Assembly (NCBI GenBank): GCA_032622095.1
Contig: CP136064.1
Span: forward strand, 247,227,827 to 247,291,826
DNA: 64,000 nt
Origin: Siphonodentalium dalli
Lineage: Eukaryota; Mollusca; Scaphopoda; Gadilida; Siphonodentaliidae
Direction of reading: 5' to 3'
Both the position numbers and the translations under genes were made by a program. A model generated the notes under the pieces. That model worked only from the letters and a program-made list of their open reading frames with translations, had not been told where the DNA came from and did no database searches. Of the stretch, positions 1-10,858 are shown one piece after another (position 1 is the first letter of the stretch; each line of letters begins with the position of its first letter).

Positions 1-377
1 ACCAGGGGGTGGTGTAGCGATGTCGCTATTTTAAATAAATATCATGTAATCTTGTTTCGGTCTAGCGGCAACGTAGTTTCAAAAGTCACAGTTTTGTCAT
101 CTTTTCATCGCTAATTCACCTCATTCTATTCGTAACACTCACATCACTTTACATCTTTTAGTTAATCATTCCATGCTTCATTGTAATATTCATATCCTAA
201 TTTCCTAACTTTGATAACTTTCATAATATTCCGCATTGTAAGTCATTAATTCTAATTGTTTTCGCCCTTGGATGTCAACATGGCCTGGTTCGCCGGTGGC
301 GCTATTGCACTGTGGGTAGCTTTAGCTCCCCCAACTGTCAATGTTTCACCGGGGCAACCACGTGCTCGCGGCAATCC

Positions 378-470
378 GACCACATTTTGTGGTCAGATTC
401 CAACCATATGGTCGGAAACCGACCATATATATGGTCAGATTTCCAACTATATGGTTGCCTACTATAAAAG
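378..470 (+). promoter_or_regulatory. Palindrome cluster directly upstream of a TATA box (first repeat copy)
   Basis: Four short palindromes follow each other: GACCACATTTTGTGGTC (378-394), AACCATATGGTC near 403, GACCATATATATGGTC (421-436) and AACTATATGGTT (445-456). TATAAAA follows at 463-469. The arrangement resembles a promoter with clustered dimer-binding sites. Promoter activity is inferred; only the palindromes and the TATA box are seen. Confidence 0.4.
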
Positions 471-1724
471 CTAGGCAACCACTTCCGGTGGTTGGCACTT
501 AGTAACGACTATTTGAAAGCGCAAGCAGCATAGTTTAACTGTCAACATAGATATAGAATTGAGTCTTTTGACCTAGTTATGCCTAAAATGTGTTTGTAAA
601 CATTAGATAGAGCATTACGTTGGGCGCATTTGCAGAGCGTTCAGGCTCAAGATAGTTGGTTTAGTTAGAAAAAGACATAAATATCTGGCAATGTTTATTA
701 AAGAGAGATCCTCTTTCAGTTTCATAACTGAAATATATAAGCAAACCATGATGGCATCCACATGTTAATTGTTATTGACTACTGTTATTGTTTCTATATA
801 TTCAATCATCCATCCTACTGTCTGAGATGAGAAATATGAATATAAACTTGATCATCACTTCTACCAAGAGTGGACTATAAATCCATTACAAGTATCCATA
901 GGGCCTAAAGTAGTATCTAGTGCAGGTCCCTAACCCCCCCCCCCAGTGGCTCATAGTCATAGGTAGGGTACCAATGAATCCAGGTCAAGATACAAGATCT
1001 CAAGTTAAGAACGCAAACTAGGACGGATAAAAGAATATACAGTAACAAACAAAAAGAGAAGTAAAGGGTTGCACGCTACCAAAACTATGGATGGTCCTAT
1101 AAATTGGAGGACATATGGTGCAAGGACCATCAGTGCACCATCACCAGAGAAGCGGAAGTCCAGGTAACACCACAGCCACCGTCTACGCCGACGAATTTGA
1201 AGATTAATCCTTTCCGAGAGCAAACCGAAGCCTTAGACCTGACGACCCACAAGGAGGAATGAAGAAAGAAGAAATAACGTATTATTAATTTTTAAATGAT
1301 TTTATTATATATGTATACTTAAGTTAATTCGGTGCGAATTTTCAGTAACCAGGGGGTGGTGTAGCGATGTCGCTATTTTAAATAAATATCATGTAATCTT
1401 GTTTCGGTCTAGCGGCAACGTAGTTTCAAAAGTCACAGTTTTGTCATCTTTTCATCGCTAATTCACCTCATTCTATTCGTAACACTCACATCACTTTACA
1501 TCTTTTAGTTAATCATTCCATGCTTCATTGTAATATTCATATCCTAATTTCCTAACTTTGATAACTTTCATAATATTCCGCATTGTAAGTCATTAATTCT
1601 AATTGTTTTCGCCCTTGGATGTCAACATGGCCTGGTTCGCCGGTGGCGCTATTGCACTGTGGGTAGCTTTAGCTCCCCCAACTGTCAATGTTTCACCGGG
1701 GCAACCACGTGCTCGCGGCAATCC

Positions 1725-1817
1725 GACCACATTTTGTGGTCAGATTCCAACCATATGGTCGGAAACCGACCATATATATGGTCAGATTTCCAACTATATG
1801 GTTGCCTACTATAAAAG
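1725..1817 (+). promoter_or_regulatory. Palindrome cluster plus TATA box (second repeat copy)
   Basis: This is the exact counterpart, 1,347 bp downstream, of the block at 378-470. All four palindromes and TATAAAA are unchanged, although neighbouring parts of the repeat carry substitutions. Confidence 0.4.
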
Positions 1818-2426
1818 CTAGGCAACCACTTCCGGTGGTTGGCACTTAGTAACGACTATTTGAAAGCGCAAGCAGCATAGTTTAACTGTCAACATAGATA
1901 TAGAATTGAGTCTTTTGACCTAGTTATGCCTAAAAGGTGTTTGTAAACATTAGATAGAGCATTACGTTGGGCGCATTTGCAGAGCTTTCAGGCTCAAGAT
2001 AGTTGGTTTAGTTAGAAAAAGACATAAATATCTGGCAATGTTTATTAAAGAGAGATCCTCTTTCAGTTTCATAACTGAAATATATAAGCAAACCATGATG
2101 GCATCCACATGTTAATTGTTACTGACTACTGTAATTGATTCTATATATTCCATCATCCATCCTTCTGTCTGAGTTGAGAAATATGAATATAAACTTGATC
2201 ATTATTTCTACCAAGAGTGGACTATAAATCCATTACAAGTATCCATAGGGCCTAAAGTAGTATCTAGTGCAGGTCCCTAAACCCCAGGGGCTCATAGTCA
2301 TAGGTAGGGTACCAAGGAATCCAGGTCAAGATACAATATCTCAAGTTAAGAACGCAGACTAGGACGGATAAAAGAATATACAGTAACGAACAAAGGGAGA
2401 AGGGTTGCACGCTACCAATACTATAC

Positions 2427-3405
2427 ATCAAAGAACAGCGTGCTTTAGTTGGAGTTTGGACGCATGTAGAATTATTCAAAGCAATAGAATTGGGTTACCA
2501 AATTCTGGAAGTGTACCAAGTTTGGCATTGGACTGAGTGGTCGGACAACGTATACAGGGATTACATTTATAAATACCTCAAAATTAAACAAGAAGCAAGT
2601 GGATATCCAAAATATGTTAAAAATGAAGAAGTTAAGATAAATACATTAAAGATTATTATGAGGTTGAAGGTATACAACTTGAAAAAGACAAAATCGAAAA
2701 AAAAAACAGGACTAAAAATTAATGATAAATTGCATATGGGGAAAAAATGCACAAAATAATATTCTTACTAAAACGGAATATATCTCAGAACCATCCAGAT
2801 ATTTTGAACTAATAACTCATAAAATATCACCGTCAAAGCAGTTGAAATTTTTGAACATGATAAATTCACATTATTCAGCTATGAAAATAAAACCGACATT
2901 ATAGAACCACACCCATCTGCCAATGTAGTTGTTGCATCATTTGTCACAGCATATGCACGCTTGGAGTTGTATAAAGTTTTAGAAAAACTCCAAGATCGGG
3001 TGTTGTATTTCGACACCGATAGCTGTATGTATATTTTCAATCCAGAAAAAGAAAATATCAAAACCGAAGACAGCTACCTAGGTAAATGGACTGATGAACA
3101 TCCGGATGCTAAAATCATAAAATTTGTAAGGTTAGGACCAAAATATTATGGATCAGTACGTGAAACATTTAAGGTCAAGGGTATCACTCTGGATTATAAA
3201 ACTAAACAGCAAGTAAATTTTCATTCAATGGTTGAATGTGTTAACGACCGGTCAAACTTTCAACGTGTCATAAACTATCCATGCAGAATAAAACGCATAA
3301 AGAACCGATAAGTCATTAGTGAAGAGCAAACAAAAACATTACGATCTGTGTTACAAACGACTTGGTGTGGGTAAATACAACACAACTACTTATGGATGGA
3401 ATTGA
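2427..3405 (+). pseudogene. Polinton/Maverick protein-primed DNA polymerase B, 3' half, broken
   Basis: The C-terminal half of a family B protein-primed polymerase, which replicates Polinton DNA. Translation of 2,427-2,620 gives the finger/palm entry with the blocks ALVGVWTHVEL, KAIELGYQ and LKIKQEASGYP. After a frame change near 2,760 come VVVASFVTAYARLELYK and the catalytic YFDTDS motif (3,006-3,023). A further frame change near 3,310 leads to the family's characteristic end, TTTYGWN, with the stop at 3,403-3,405. The N-terminal exonuclease half is missing, cut at the junction with the 1,347-bp repeat. The SLYP-type motif is also upstream and lost. The gene is non-functional because of at least two frameshifts. 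It lies upstream of, and co-directional with, the other Polinton genes. Confidence 0.9.
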
Positions 3406-3734
3406 TGTGTTACCAGCAGAAATGCTTTTGCAATAACTTGATCGAAATGTCAAAAATGGATCAAGAAATCAAACGAGAACTTAAACAAACTTGGTTTTTG
3501 AGGGAGAGTAAGATTATAATGCAGACATTGCTGAAAGGACATTTCGCTGAGTGGGCAGAGCCGATTGAGAGATCAGAATTTGAAACTGATTTCTTAATGG
3601 ATATATTGAAACAACTTTTTTCAGATTATTGGATATTTCATGGTGTTCCTAAAAACAAAATAAACGAAATTCGTGAATTAGTTGAAATTAACTTCGCTGA
3701 ATATCAAGACAGGATTCTCAATGAAAAAACTTAG
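3396..3734 (+). CDS. Unidentified ORF between Polinton polymerase and ATPase
   Basis: A 112-residue ORF overlaps the last codons of the polymerase fragment; inner Met codons near residue 18 are equally possible starts. The product is charged and mostly helical-looking, with KMDQEIKRELKQTW near the start and several acidic/aromatic stretches. I recognise no domain. Its place between polymerase and packaging ATPase suggests a Polinton accessory gene or the remnant of one. Some 165 bp without a readable gene follow it. Confidence 0.35.
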   Translation: MELMCYQQKCFCNNLIEMSKMDQEIKRELKQTWFLRESKIIMQTLLKGHFAEWAEPIERSEFETDFLMDILKQLFSDYWIFHGVPKNKINEIRELVEINFAEYQDRILNEKT

Positions 3735-3900
3735 AAATTCGAAGAGGTGACAAGAATATATGGATACATTATTGTCCGAGAACCATGTGCAATTTTCACT
3801 GTTGAAAAGTTATTTGAAGAAGCACTTAGATAATGAACTCATTTCGATATTTGGAATAATTTGGAGTTATGGTGATTCTTCATTGAAAAAATAAAAAAGG

Positions 3901-4598
3901 TTGATTCCGAACAATCCTAATCAGTCTTACATGATCTGTCTCAGGGTAAAGATGGACGAATCATTGTTGTTCAAACATCCCTGTAACATTTCCATATGCG
4001 GACCAAGTGGTTGTGGTAAAACAGAATTTGTTAAGAAATTAATCGAATATAAAGAAGACTTGTTTAAACCTGTTCCATACAAAGTCGTTTGGTGTTACAA
4101 AGAATGGCAAAATACCTATAGTCAGATGCAAGAATTTCACAATATTCAATTTTTACATGGAATACCGGATGATGACAATGAACTTGTTGATGACACAGAC
4201 TTACCACACCTCATCGTTTTTGATGACATGTTAGGTGATAAAGATGAAGATTTTTTGTTTTGTGGTTTACAAAAGGATATCACAGATATACATCTGTTAT
4301 TTACATAACTCAAAACATGTTTCAGAAATCTAAAGCGAGTACAACTTTGATTTTGAATGCACATTACATGGTACTATTTCAAAGTGTGCGTGATATAGGT
4401 CAAATAAAAATGCTTGCCTCTCAAATGCAAATACCTCATTTAATGCAAACATATGATGATGCAACTTCAACCGATCATGGTTATTTACTACTCGATTTTC
4501 ACCCAAAAACGGATAAATCGTTCAGACTTAGAACTGATATTTTCCATCGCTGGCTCATAAATGACGATCGAGGTGCGGTAATATATGCATCGGTATAA
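3901..4598 (+). pseudogene. Polinton A32/FtsK-type genome-packaging ATPase, frameshifted
   Basis: A P-loop ATPase of the A32/FtsK-HerA type that pumps DNA into the capsid in Polintons and related viruses. Walker A is CGPSGCGKTEF (about residues 33-43) and Walker B is HLIVFDDM (about 103-110). After a one-base frameshift near 4,258 the second half resumes with YITQNMFQK and NAHYMVLF, typical of this family, and ends at 4,598. The readable frame begins at a TTG immediately after an in-frame stop, so the original ATG has probably mutated. The order polymerase, ATPase, small protein, integrase matches one strand of a Polinton. Total length, about 230 residues, is normal for the family. Confidence 0.9.
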
Positions 4599-4632
4599 AG
4601 ATAAGTGTATCAGCATATTTTCATTTCCAATC

Positions 4633-4902
4633 ATGGAGTCGCATGAAGCAGTCTTGAGTGTATTTTCGACAATCGCTCAATTAATTCTTGATAATCGTTT
4701 CAAACTTCCAAAACAGACCAAAATATTTTTACAAATACACAAAAAAGAGCTGAAGAAAATAGCTGACAGTAGAACCCATATCAATTCGAAAAAGAAAATT
4801 CTTTTAAAAACTGGTGGAGGTGGATTTCTCAGTGGAGTTTTGATCAGAAGTCTTCTAAGACAGAAAGCAAACATAAGTACACAGATAGTTAGTCTAAAAT
4901 AG
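4633..4902 (+). CDS. Small basic Gly-rich Polinton-associated protein (unknown function)
   Basis: The 89-residue reading frame starts at the Met at 4,633; the earlier Met at 4,585 would overlap the ATPase end. A helical N-terminal part is followed by a lysine-rich stretch (KIFLQIHKKELKKIAD), then KKKILLKTGGGGFLSGVLI. A basic segment followed by GGGF(L/I) and a short hydrophobic run is typical of a small protein often found between ATPase and capsid-related genes in Polintons and adintoviruses. It may be a virion core or membrane-active peptide. That role is inference; the position and motif are what is seen. The ORF appears open. Confidence 0.5.
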   Translation: MESHEAVLSVFSTIAQLILDNRFKLPKQTKIFLQIHKKELKKIADSRTHINSKKKILLKTGGGGFLSGVLIRSLLRQKANISTQIVSLK

Positions 4903-5377
4903 AGTAAATGCTACTAGAGTAAATTCTACTACAATTGCACAGCGAGCTAGTCCAGTTAGAGTAAATTCTACATTTGCACAGCGAGCTACTCCAGCTAGAG
5001 TAAATTATACTGGATTAAATTCTACATTTGCTAGATTTCAACCACTCAACGATAATGGTCCGCAACCAATTCCATCAGTTCAAGAAGCAGAACATTACCC
5101 GTTGGTTCAACGATACTCAAAAATTATGAATCTTTCAAAACCATCAAAAACATTAGCTTTGATCGTAATTTTAATAAACTTAAAGTAAAAAGTAATTCAG
5201 TCATTTGACATTCAACTGTTGAAGAGTAAAGATGGCGAAAAAAACTCCACTGATTAAAAAAATATAGTAGTTTTGTAATGGCTATGAATCAGGCACCAAC
5301 TCATTTTCGAATTTTTATTATAAAAGATGCCCCAAAGAAAGTGATTGATTTACCACTTCTTATGCTAGCACCATTGC
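4903..5377 (+). other. Degenerate coding segment with short tandem repeats
   Basis: From 4,905 to about 5,030 a unit of roughly 35 bp containing GCACAGCGAGCTA and AGAGTAAATTCTAC repeats two to three times. It translates as a repeating RVNSTxAQRAxP pattern, so it was probably part of a Polinton structural protein. A short open stretch from about 5,278 (MAMNQAPTHF, then LLMLAPLLGKTVGG) ends near 5,420. I cannot assign either piece to a family. Confidence 0.4.
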
Positions 5378-6134
5378 TTGGTAAAACAGTCGGTGGAATA
5401 CTTCGCGGTGAAACATGAAGAAAACAAAATGGTCGCTGTTCCCCTCAAAATGTTGGATGACATTAAAAATTTGAGAATAAGTCTAACTAATCCGAAATTA
5501 CCACCTAATCCTGAAATTACAACTGTTTCAAAACTAAGCCGAGAATTGAATTCAGTTTTTGGTCAAAATTTGTCAGCATCCGAGAAGGTTCAATTATATG
5601 GTACAACTTTGCACAAATTGAAAACTTCTCAAAAATCAGTTAGAGGTATTTCAACCCCGAAAACAGAACCACTTAATTATCATAGGGATGTGCTAGAAAG
5701 TATTCCGTTAAAAATGAGAAAAAAAAGCTGAACAACTTTACAACTGATTTCAAAACATCTGCAAATGAAGTTTGATGAACATGGACAATTAACATATAGT
5801 GAAAAAGTTATTAGAGGATCAAATATTGTTGATCTCCTCAATGATATTGTATGACAAAGAAAGGGTTTCGAACCAACAGGTTGGGAAACCTTTTCACAAG
5901 GATTGAGCGAACTTAATGCACCTCAAGATTTGTAAGGAACAGAAACCGTTGGCTTTGATTAAAAAACATTTGAAAGATTCAGATGATGATTTTGAAACTC
6001 CGGTACAAAGCATAAAACCAAAACGATTTGATTCTCATCGATTCACACCAGTGAAAGGTATAAAAGCAAGACATTCAAAAACTAAAATAGCAGATAGGTT
6101 GACACCAATGGGTATTAAAAGCAGAAAAACATAA
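5378..6134 (+). pseudogene. Conserved Polinton protein with GSNIVDLLND block, broken
   Basis: One frame carries VAVPLKMLDDIKNLR, then after a stop at 5,729 RGSNIVDLLNDIV (5,813-5,851), then after another stop EPTGWETFSQGL, and a third stop near 5,933. The last part (acidic, then rich in Lys/Arg) is read in another frame to 6,134. I recognise the GSNI(V/I)DLLND plus GWxxF pair from a protein that recurs in invertebrate Polintons next to the integrase. Its function is not known to me. With three in-frame stops and one frameshift the gene is dead. It is directly followed by the integrase. Confidence 0.65.
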
Positions 6135-7204
6135 TGGGATCCATACTAGATGAACAGTTATCTAAAATGTTCTATAATCCAAAGAAAGTTGGAAGTTATG
6201 GCGGTGTAAAGAAGCTTTTTGATGAAGCGAAAAGGCAAAATAAAAAAATAAAACTCATAGATGTGAAGAAATGGTTGCAAGGCCAGTCGACATATACTTT
6301 ACACAAACCAATAATTCGAAAATTCCAACGTAGAAAGACTGGAATTGATACTCAATGGCAGGCAGATTTAGCTGATCTTCAGAATTTGAAAAAACATAAT
6401 GATAATTACAGATATCTGTTGTGTGTGATAGACGTTTTTTCAAAATTTGCGTGGGTACTTCCAATCCACGATAAATCTGGACAAACTTTGATCGAATCAT
6501 TCAGGAAAATTTTGAAATCTTCAAAACGTAAACCAAAATCGTTTCAAGCTGATAAAGGTTCTGAATTCAAAAATGAAAAGTTTTTGAAATTTCTGTGATC
6601 AGAAAGCATTCATTTCTTCACAACTGAGAATCCAGAGACTAAAGCAAGTTTTGTTGAGCGATTTCAAAGAACTTTAAAAACTCGTATGTGGAAGTATTTC
6701 ACACACAAAAAAACTTCAAGATATATTGATGTTTTACAACCCCTAGTCGATTCTTACAATAGTTATCACCGTAGCATAAAATCGAAACCGTCAGAAGTTA
6801 CTTTGAAAACTGAAGCTGAAATTTCCAAAAATCTATATGGAACAGGAATTAAAAAAGGAAAATCTACACTGAAAGTGTGTGACTTGGTTCGTATCAACAA
6901 AACCAAAAGAACATTTGAAAAGGGTTATTTACCAAACTGGACTCATGAAATTTTAAAAGTTGATAAAATTTGTAAAACTAATCCAATCACATACAAAGTT
7001 TCTGATCTTGATGGTGAAGAGATTGATAGATCATTCTACAAACATGAAATCCAACATATAAAAGACAGTAAGGTGTATGAAACAGAATCAGTTATTGATA
7101 GAACGAGGAGAGTGGGTGGTAAAACAGTAAAAGAAATTAAAGTTCATTGGCTTGGATATCCAAAAAAGTTTGACAGTTGGATCCCAGCTTCAAATTTAAT
7201 ATAA
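6134..7204 (+). pseudogene. Polinton retroviral-type integrase with C-terminal chromodomain, one stop
   Basis: A DDE/RVE-fold integrase that inserts the Polinton into host DNA. The catalytic residues are D78 in WQADLADL, D140 in FQADKGSEF and E175 in SFVERFQRTLK. A C-terminal DNA-binding region has LVRI and YLPNWTHEILKV, and a chromodomain ends the protein (KVHWLGYPKKFDSWIPASNL, about residues 333-355), which would direct integration to marked chromatin. The only lesion is a TGA at 6,596-6,598 (codon 155) between the second D and the E. The frame is otherwise open for 356 codons, so this gene decayed less than its neighbours. The start at 6,134 abuts the end of the preceding gene. Confidence 0.93.
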
Positions 7205-7217
7205 AACAGAATTTATC

Positions 7218-7490
7218 ATGTCGCAAAATCATTCAGATTCAATTAATTTCGATGAACAATCACAATTTCAGTTCTGTGGTGAAAAAGTTGCTAAGAACCA
7301 AGTCACCTACTTCACACAGATAATTATTATTTATATCATAATAATTACATCTATTGTACACATTACTACCCAGAGCGCAAACAAAGAATTGTGGCTTATT
7401 CTTCTAAGTAGCTCTCTAGGTTTAATTCTACCAACACCTGGGGTCAATACTATGAAGCGTTTCTTTGTAAGAATCTACAATTGTTTGTAA
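7218..7490 (+). pseudogene. Polinton small transmembrane protein, C-terminus replaced by an insertion
   Basis: About 74 residues are original: a polar N-terminus with FCGEKVAKNQVTYF, one strong membrane segment (IIIIYIIIITSIVHIT), then LWLILLSSSLGLILPTP. A membrane segment followed by LLSSxLGxLLPxP marks a small Polinton protein usually found beside the integrase. From about 7,440 the frame runs into the inverted-repeat insertion, so the last 15 or so residues are foreign. It starts 13 bp after the integrase stop. Confidence 0.65.
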
Positions 7491-7731
7491 GAAATAACAA
7501 TTTATCAATCAGCTGATACTATGAACCTACGATTACAAACATAAATCACAAATAGTACGTGTTCTTTGTATTTACAAATATCTCCCAGTCACAAAGAATT
7601 TTCGAGTACTATGAAAGTTAATTGAAAGTAATAACGTTAAGGAACGTGATTAGAAGGTCTTCGTATTGTGTCCAGCATAATTTTTCAGTTTTCGCACCCT
7701 TAACACGGATAATATACCCATTTATGATACG

Positions 7732-9123
7732 CAGGAACGTGGCGACAAGGGGTCGATTCACCCCCTTGTGAAAATGTTTTTGTCAGCTGGAAATCTCAAG
7801 TACAACCCACAGGGACGTCGCGACAAGGGGGCTGGGTTATGTTTCTCACCCCCAAACATTTTATCAACACTTTCAACAATAGGAAATTTGATATCTGAAA
7901 CAACATGAATTGGAAATTTTACAACAACAATATGTTGAACTTGTTCTCTTATTTTGTTTTTTCAACAATTTATTAGAGGGTATGTGTTTGTTTTATGCCA
8001 ACATTTGCATATTTACCTCCTTTGGTCAAAAGTTTGGATTGAAATGGCCTATATTTAGAAATTGTCAAACCTTAGGGGGATGTCAGCTTGGATGTGAGGT
8101 TGAAGTATGTGTTCCTTGTAACTTCTAAAATTACCCAATTTATTGAAAGTTACAACGTTGTTTTCTTGTGTTAACTTCTTCCAGGAATACTGCCTTTTGG
8201 TCTTTGGTTAGAGGCATTTCGGTGTTGTTGTCTTGATCAACTATAGTTTATAAATGACAAATTAATACAAATTACGCGTGTTCCTAATGTGAGTATTGTT
8301 TTTCGCTCAAGAATGCATTGCGAGGTAAATGATACTCATGTTCATGGGCGGATTATCCTTTGAGAGCACAGTTTTCACAAATGACTACAGCATAAATGCA
8401 GTGACGTGGCAAGATGCTTTCTTCGGTGCACCAACTTCGATATCCAACTGTATCCCCACCCCTCAATCAGAAACTTCTATTTCCTGGAAATGTAATTGTT
8501 TACCCCGGTTGGCTTCTGATTTTCCAGCTGTAACATTAAGTTGTCCAACCCCACCCTTTGGGTTGGACATTTTGACTAAATATGACTAACTAAGTGTTAG
8601 TCACAAACATTATGAGTAACTTTGCACATAATTCCGCAACTTAGATTTTCGCCTTCCCAGTGACTAAGAAAAGTTATGACTAAATCCTGGCCATTTTGAC
8701 TAATTAGTCATTTTGAATCCCCATTTCTTAGTCGTTATGACTAACATCACCCTAGTAATTTTGACTAATGTTATGCCTCAGTCATGTTGGCTGAACTAAG
8801 TTAGTCAACCTGGGGAAAAAAGTTCTGACTAACATGTTAGTCATATTATGTTAGTCATATTGACTACCTTTGTTATCAGCGTAGAAAAATTATGTGGAAT
8901 TTATTTTCAAATTTTTTATTCAAAGGGTGCATATTGAAATTATAGGATGGACACCCCATCACCAAAACAGAGCCCATATAGCCACGTCCCTATCTCGATA
9001 TATTATAAGATATCGGAGCAGTTTGAAATTATAAAATGACCACCCCTCCTATAACCGAGAGCCTTAGCACGTCCCTGCTTCTATACTGTGGACACCCCCT
9101 GATAAAATGGAGCCACGTTCCTG
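7732..9123. mobile_element. hAT-like MITE nested in the insertion
   Basis: The ends are CAGGAACGTGGC and its exact reverse complement. A second CAGGGACGTCGCGAC lies at about 7,811, and CCACGTCCCT copies lie near 8,985 and 9,067, so termini are repeated or nested. The left half shares GGAAATTT-rich sequence with the elements at 38,656 and 41,399. No matching 8-bp target duplication was found here, and no transposase. Confidence 0.55.
8570..8872. repeat. Cluster of TGACTAA/TTAGTCA heptamers
   Basis: About a dozen or more copies of TGACTAA or its complement TTAGTCA, in both orientations, are packed into 300 bp in the right half of the MITE. The heptamer resembles an AP-1/bZIP site. It may instead be a subterminal transposase-binding repeat. 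Confidence 0.6.
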
Positions 9124-9959
9124 CCTCGATGTGTTATGATAAGAGTAGCGGATCAGTTTGAAATCATAGGATGGGCACAATATATATAATGTTCTACCAT
9201 CAAAATAATATTTTGTTTTCACAAACTGAATGGTTGTAATTTGTGAAAACAATGATACCAAATTGGTTGTAGTACTCGATATTACACTGACTTGTACTTA
9301 CATACACATCTACAAACGTATAGTTTATTAGTTAACTTTGCGCAGACAAGTGGTCATCAACTTAGCAATCCGTGTACTGATTGGATAGCTCTGATAAGCG
9401 ATCACCTCTCAACTTATGATTGGTTAATTCTTTTGTAACTTGGGCTTGCCGTGATTCAATATATTGTGAATCGCTCACAGGTAACGGTTTGCCCGTAAGC
9501 AATCTACAATAATCAACAGTAGATCTTTGTGGAATTTGCGAGATTTGGTTAGCTCCTCATTTCATAGTACCGGCGATATCACTAATCACAAAATAATAGC
9601 ACGCATTGTAACTCTCCCATAGAAATTGTTGTCAGTTATTTTAGCTCTATATACATGTCCGTCTAATTTGAACTGGTATTCAGATAACACTGATAACGGG
9701 TGAATGGGAGCAGAGTGGTGAGTTAGTTTTTTCTACGTTTTAGGGGTTTCACTCCTCACCCAGTCTAAGGTATTACAATAATACGGCTAATTTTCCCTGT
9801 ACCATGAAACCACTGTGATAATTAACACAAATTTGTAATTACAAATTAATAAATACTATTTGTATTTACAGGTATAAAATTGTTCATAGTATTGACCCCT
9901 CGTGGACTGAAATTATTGAAAAATACTGAGAAAAAATTAATTCATTCTACATAACTCTC

Positions 9960-10437
9960 ATGAGTGATAGTTCAATGTCACTTTACCCAGGCAACTCACA
10001 ATGTTGTTTCACAGTGAAATTACCAAAAACCATATTGATAAAGGGCTTTGGGAAGTTGCAATGGTTGAACTAATTGTACCATCAGAAACATACAACATTA
10101 TTGGAGATGCTTGCATAATAAAATTAAAATATTCTGTGCCAAGAATTTTACAATACCTGCACAAGTTATCAATAAGTGATGTAGTAATTTCAAAACCAGA
10201 AAATGGTATAGAATTAGAATACCAGGAGCATATTCTGGTGCAGCACATTTGGCAGGTACAATTCAAGGTGTAATTGATAGTACAGTAAGCAGATTGATTC
10301 CAGAACTGAAATTCGAATTCGGATATTCCAAAGCACAACGAGTTAAAATTTCAACCAATAGTTATACCAAAGTAGGTCTTGTACTGAGATATCCAGGTGT
10401 TATGATCAGAGAAAGAAGCAAATATCCGGGAGCGTGA
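9960..10437 (+). pseudogene. Polinton minor capsid (penton-base-like) protein, frameshifted
   Basis: The frame from ATG 9,960 reads SLYPGNSQCCFTVKLPKTI, the usual opening of the Polinton penton-like minor capsid protein (Y/FP-N...F..LP..I). A frameshift near 10,040 moves to GLWEVAMVELIVPSETYNI, again family-typical. Another near 10,230 leads to a C-terminal stretch ending LRYPGVMIRERSKYPGA at 10,437. In Polinton virions this protein would form the capsid vertices. At about 155 readable residues it is probably shortened. It is separated from the other Polinton genes only by the TIR insertion. No major capsid gene is visible in the window. Confidence 0.7.
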
Positions 10438-10858
10438 TTATGCTTTGAGAGGAGAGGAAGGGGAAATTTTAAATTTTTTGTTGTCTCGAATGGGAAAAAC
10501 TCCCCCGAGCTCTTTTGGATTTGTTACCTCGTTAGGAAAATATGGAATGTTTTTCTAGTTTTTGTTTTGGAATTGTACATATTTTATACATAAAAAACTG
10601 AACACAAGAAACATACTGAACATTTTTCTTGATCATTGTATTTGATAACTTTACTTGGTCATTGTTTATGAACGAAGATGAATTCATATGTTAAAACATC
10701 TTAATTAATTGCATATACTATCATGAATTTAATCTATAACATATCGAAATGGTGAAACTAACAGATAATGCACTGAAAAGAAACACGTCAGGAAACATTT
10801 GTCATTTTTAACGTCAAAGCATTATGTGCTTTCTCTACCGCCCGCGCAATCATGATAT
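10438..10858. other. Intergenic, no recognised feature
   Basis: AT-rich sequence between the minor capsid gene and the OTU-like ORF. I see no ORF, repeat or motif that I can support. Confidence 0.5.

Larger units (their letters stand above)
1..2426. repeat. Tandem direct repeat, 1,347-bp unit (one full copy plus truncated second copy)
   Basis: The sequence from position 1 recurs from 1,348 with only scattered substitutions. The first copy runs to 1,347. The second stays alignable to about 2,415 and is then cut by Polinton polymerase sequence. No protein domain is recognisable; the duplicated 72-residue ORF inside (256-474 and 1,603-1,821) is identical simply because the DNA is. The unit could be a satellite monomer or the repeated end of a larger element. 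I see no primer-binding site or polypurine tract to make it an LTR. The true unit start is unknown because the window begins inside it. Confidence 0.85.
7441..9900. mobile_element. Insertion with 17-bp terminal inverted repeats splitting the Polinton
   Basis: GGGGTCAATACTATGAA at 7,441-7,457 is matched by its reverse complement at about 9,884-9,900. Related subterminal copies of ATACTATGAAC and CTTTGTATTTACAAATA lie just inside both ends. The insert sits between the transmembrane gene and the minor capsid gene. It carries a second, hAT-like MITE inside it. No transposase ORF is seen and I could not define a target-site duplication. Apart from the nested element and its ends the interior (9,124-9,880) holds nothing I recognise. 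Confidence 0.65.

Noticed and set aside
400-440. CCATATATATGG-type dyads as serum-response CArG boxes
   Set aside because: The A/T core is four or eight bases instead of six, so they do not meet the CArG definition.
256-1821. Identical 72-residue ORFs at 256-474 and 1,603-1,821 as a conserved gene
   Set aside because: They are identical only because the 1,347-bp DNA unit is repeated; the translation runs through palindromic promoter-like DNA and shows no domain.
1-2426. The 1,347-bp repeats as a pair of LTRs of a retrotransposon
   Set aside because: The copies are directly adjacent with no internal gag/pol, no tRNA primer site and no polypurine tract; tandem repeat is the safer call.
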